This document shows, piece after piece, positions 62,279 through 64,000 of a stretch of DNA of 64,000 bases. Numbering within the stretch: position 1 is the first letter of the stretch; the number at the start of each line of letters is the position of its first letter. The notes beneath the pieces were generated by a model. That model ran no database searches. It was given only the letters and a program-made list of their open reading frames with translations, and had not been told where the DNA came from. This DNA is from Microbacterium sp. 1.5R. Lineage in GTDB: Bacteria > Actinomycetota > Actinomycetes > Actinomycetales > Microbacteriaceae. A program made the translations under genes and the position numbers. The stretch is taken from assembly GCF_001889265.1 (NCBI RefSeq), contig NZ_CP018151.1, forward strand, positions 1,550,001-1,614,000, read 5' to 3'.

Positions 62279-62872
62279 TCACTCCGCCGTCCAGAGCGCC
62301 TCGGCGTCGAGCGTGAGATCGATCACCTGACGCAGCAGAGCGCCCACCGTGGTGGACTGCAGCAGCGTGTACTGGTCGTATTCGCCCAGCGGCGCGATGG
62401 CGGCGAGCTGCCAGGCGGCCGCGAGCGGTTCGTCGGACAGCTCGGTGTCGGCGTCCCAAGGCGAGTCGGTGCGTGCCAGCACCCGGCGCACGATCGCCTC
62501 GGCTTCGGTGCGCAGGGGTGTGAGGGCGTCGTTCCAGGTCAGCTCGGGCAGCGGGGTCACCTCTGCGCGCGGGTAAGGAGCTTCGTCCAGCCACTGGTCG
62601 ACGGTGAAGCGTGCCGTGCCGACCGCCAGGGTGTGCAGCACCTGGGCATCCGCCGCCACGCTCACCAGGCGCGCCATCGTGCCGAATCCACTGCGGCGGT
62701 CGCCACCGCCGACCTCATGTCCGCGCTCGATGAGCACGACGCCGAACTGAGGGTCGTCCTCGTCGAGCAGCTGCCCGATCATGGTGAGGTACCGCGGCTC
62801 GAACACGCGGAGCGGGAGCGGGGTGTACGGGAAGAGCACCGACCCCAGCGGGAACATCGGTATTTCTGACAT
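62279..62872 (-). CDS. Lon substrate-binding (LON) domain protein
   Basis: 197 residues from ATG 62872. The N-terminal LON domain starts IPMFPLGSVLFPYTPLPLRVFEPRY and continues with FGVVLIERG and GTMARLVSVA, as in the first domain of Lon protease; the ATPase and protease parts are absent, as in many bacterial stand-alone LON proteins. Function unknown. It lies divergent from the DUF427 gene. Confidence 0.9.
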   Translation of the reverse strand: MSEIPMFPLGSVLFPYTPLPLRVFEPRYLTMIGQLLDEDDPQFGVVLIERGHEVGGGDRRSGFGTMARLVSVAADAQVLHTLAVGTARFTVDQWLDEAPYPRAEVTPLPELTWNDALTPLRTEAEAIVRRVLARTDSPWDADTELSDEPLAAAWQLAAIAPLGEYDQYTLLQSTTVGALLRQVIDLTLDAEALWTAE

Positions 62873-62908
62873 GGCCCCAGTCAACACCGTGCGACGTACA
62901 GTGAACAG

Positions 62909-63406
62909 ATGCGCAGACCCCGCCCTCTCGTGCCCTCGCCCGGTCAGGAATCCGTCTGGGACTATCCTCGACCGCCGAAGGTCGAGCCCGTGGCTGCGCG
63001 CATCACCGTTCGCCTCGGCGGCCAGCTCATCGCCGACACGCGCGACGCGGTGCGAGTCCTCGAGACGAGCCATCCTCCCGTGTACTACCTGCCGATCGCC
63101 GACTTCACGGCGGGCTCGCTCTCTGACGCGCCGGGCTCCTCGTTCTGCGAGTTCAAGGGAGCCGCACGCTACCTCGACGTGCGAGGTGGAGCGCAGACGG
63201 CGGCCGGGGCCGCCTGGAACTACCCGAATCCCTCTCGAGGTTTCGAGATGCTGGCAGACCGGGTCGCCGTCTATGCGGGTCCGATGGACGAGTGCACGGT
63301 GGGGGACGAGGTCGTCACACCGCAGCCGGGCGGGTTCTACGGCGGGTGGGTCACGTCGACGGTCGTCGGCCCCTTCAAGGGTGCACCCGGCACCCTGGGC
63401 TGGTGA
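62909..63406 (+). CDS. DUF427 domain protein
   Basis: 165 residues; TACAGT lies exactly 6 bases before the ATG. DUF427 features: WDYPRPPKVEP, VRLGGQLIADTRDAVRVLETSHPPVYYLP (in part), STFCEFKGxA-type SSFCEFKGAARYLDV, and AAWNYPNPSRGFEMLADRVAVY. A small beta-rich family of unknown function. Its C-terminal EVVTPQPGGFYGGWVTS is also typical. Stop faces the converging monooxygenase gene. Confidence 0.88.
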   Translation: MRRPRPLVPSPGQESVWDYPRPPKVEPVAARITVRLGGQLIADTRDAVRVLETSHPPVYYLPIADFTAGSLSDAPGSSFCEFKGAARYLDVRGGAQTAAGAAWNYPNPSRGFEMLADRVAVYAGPMDECTVGDEVVTPQPGGFYGGWVTSTVVGPFKGAPGTLGW

Positions 63407-63423
63407 CCCTGCTCGCCTACGCG

Positions 63424-64000
63424 TCAGAACGCGCGGAGGTTCGCCTGCAGCCCTCCGTCGACGTAGTCCCGGCGAAGGATGCCCCGGCGTCGAAGAACGG
63501 GCACGAGTTCATCCAGCGTCCGATGCAGCGTGACGGGGTGGAAGTCGCCCCACAGCAGGACGCCGTCGTTGCCCCACTCGCCGAGCTCTTCGATCAGATC
63601 TGCGAACTCCTCGGCAGTGCCGACGAAACCCGAGCGATCGGAGATGCGGCCCGTCCGAGCGAGCGCGGCGAGATGGGCTCGCAGAGGAGCATCGTCTCCG
63701 CGGTCGCCGATCAGGCGCTGGATGCTCCCGCGCGAGACGTGCTCGCCGAAGATCTCGAGGTCGAGTGGTCTGTCGAGATCGAGCGAGGTCAGATCCGTCT
63801 CCAGGTCGCTGGACTGCTTGCGTGCGATCTGCACGAGGGTCGCGTCGTCGGGATGCGCGGAGGAGGCGACGATTCGGTCGGCCTCCTCGGCGGATGATGT
63901 GATCACCGGCTGGATCGCGAACAGGATCTTGATGTCGTCCGGCGAGCGTCCGGCGGCGATCGCCGCATCGTGGATCTTCGCTCGATAGGCACGCACCGAG
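63424..64000 (-). CDS. LLM-class flavin-dependent monooxygenase (NtaA/SnaA/DszA-like), cut by the window end
   Basis: C-terminal ~190 residues of a bacterial luciferase-like monooxygenase. Visible: SPDDIKILFAIQPVITSSAEEA, SGFVGTAEEFADLIEELGEWGNDGVLLW (in part), and the family's typical C-terminal end VPVLRRRGILRRDY. The N-terminal FMN-binding half lies beyond the window. This is the subfamily of two-component FMNH2 enzymes for sulfonates, aminopolycarboxylates or dibenzothiophene sulfone. Substrate unknown. Confidence 0.88.
   Translation of the reverse strand, partial: SVRAYRAKIHDAAIAAGRSPDDIKILFAIQPVITSSAEEADRIVASSAHPDDATLVQIARKQSSDLETDLTSLDLDRPLDLEIFGEHVSRGSIQRLIGDRGDDAPLRAHLAALARTGRISDRSGFVGTAEEFADLIEELGEWGNDGVLLWGDFHPVTLHRTLDELVPVLRRRGILRRDYVDGGLQANLRAF

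Noticed and set aside
60397..62316. Plus-strand open frame of 639 codons over the sigma and terC region
   Set aside because: Runs antisense through the sigma factor and then out of frame through terC; Arg-rich shadow.

Overview
The window is chromosomal DNA from a high-GC actinobacterium, most likely a Microbacterium-like member of the Microbacteriaceae. Supporting evidence: GC-rich third codon positions; leaderless-type TANNNT-N6/7-start promoters; a small DUF7882-type protein (9288) that I know only from Microbacteriaceae; and a tmRNA whose tag reads AETKRNDFALAA. No species is claimed.

Layout. 1-6.3 kb: miaA (cut by the window edge), a RibD/DHFR-like reductase, GNAT, dapF, HAD phosphatase, class I methyltransferase, hflX, SIMPL protein. 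6.4-11.2 kb: ssrA, a secreted HNH nuclease with DUF5648 repeats and an Excalibur domain, a coiled-coil protein, DUF7882 protein, a lipoprotein, a HisN-type phosphatase, tRNA-Lys. 11.3-17.1 kb: chagasin-like lipoprotein, MarR plus MFS, IclR diverging from a CoA-transferase/thiolase operon. 17.1-21.2 kb: MFS and otsA-otsB. 21.2-34.6 kb: branched-chain amino acid and serine genes (ilvD, ilvB, ilvN, ilvC, serA, leuB, ilvE), interrupted by three membrane proteins and a TetR/MFS efflux pair. 34.6-48.2 kb: FAH hydrolase/MFS/methyltransferase operon, DszC-like flavoenzyme, gltX, tRNA-Gln, topoisomerase IB, MarR plus 3-hydroxyacyl-CoA dehydrogenase, pepN, APH-like kinase, MBL-fold protein, tRNA-Glu.

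48.34-57.42 kb is a 9.1-kb genomic island in the 3' end of tRNA-Glu(CUC). It has a 16-bp core duplication at both ends, tandem arm-type repeats just inside each end, and a tyrosine integrase. Its cargo is an ApeA-like HEPN protein, an M41-like metallopeptidase divergent from a DUF3846 protein, a DUF4238 protein, an unrecognised helical protein, a frameshifted and 3'-truncated N6-adenine methyltransferase, and a RES-domain protein with a HEPN/RES-type N-terminus. I see no relaxase, replicase or capsid gene. This is the most likely place for an undescribed (anti-phage) system.

57.5-64 kb is core-like again: MFS plus ArsR-type regulator, an ECF sigma factor overlapping a DUF4349 protein, terC behind a structured leader that may be a manganese (yybP-ykoY-like) riboswitch, a Lon substrate-binding-domain protein, DUF427 protein, and a flavin monooxygenase cut by the window end.

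No intergenic stretch exceeds 300 bases; the longest is the terC leader (about 250).
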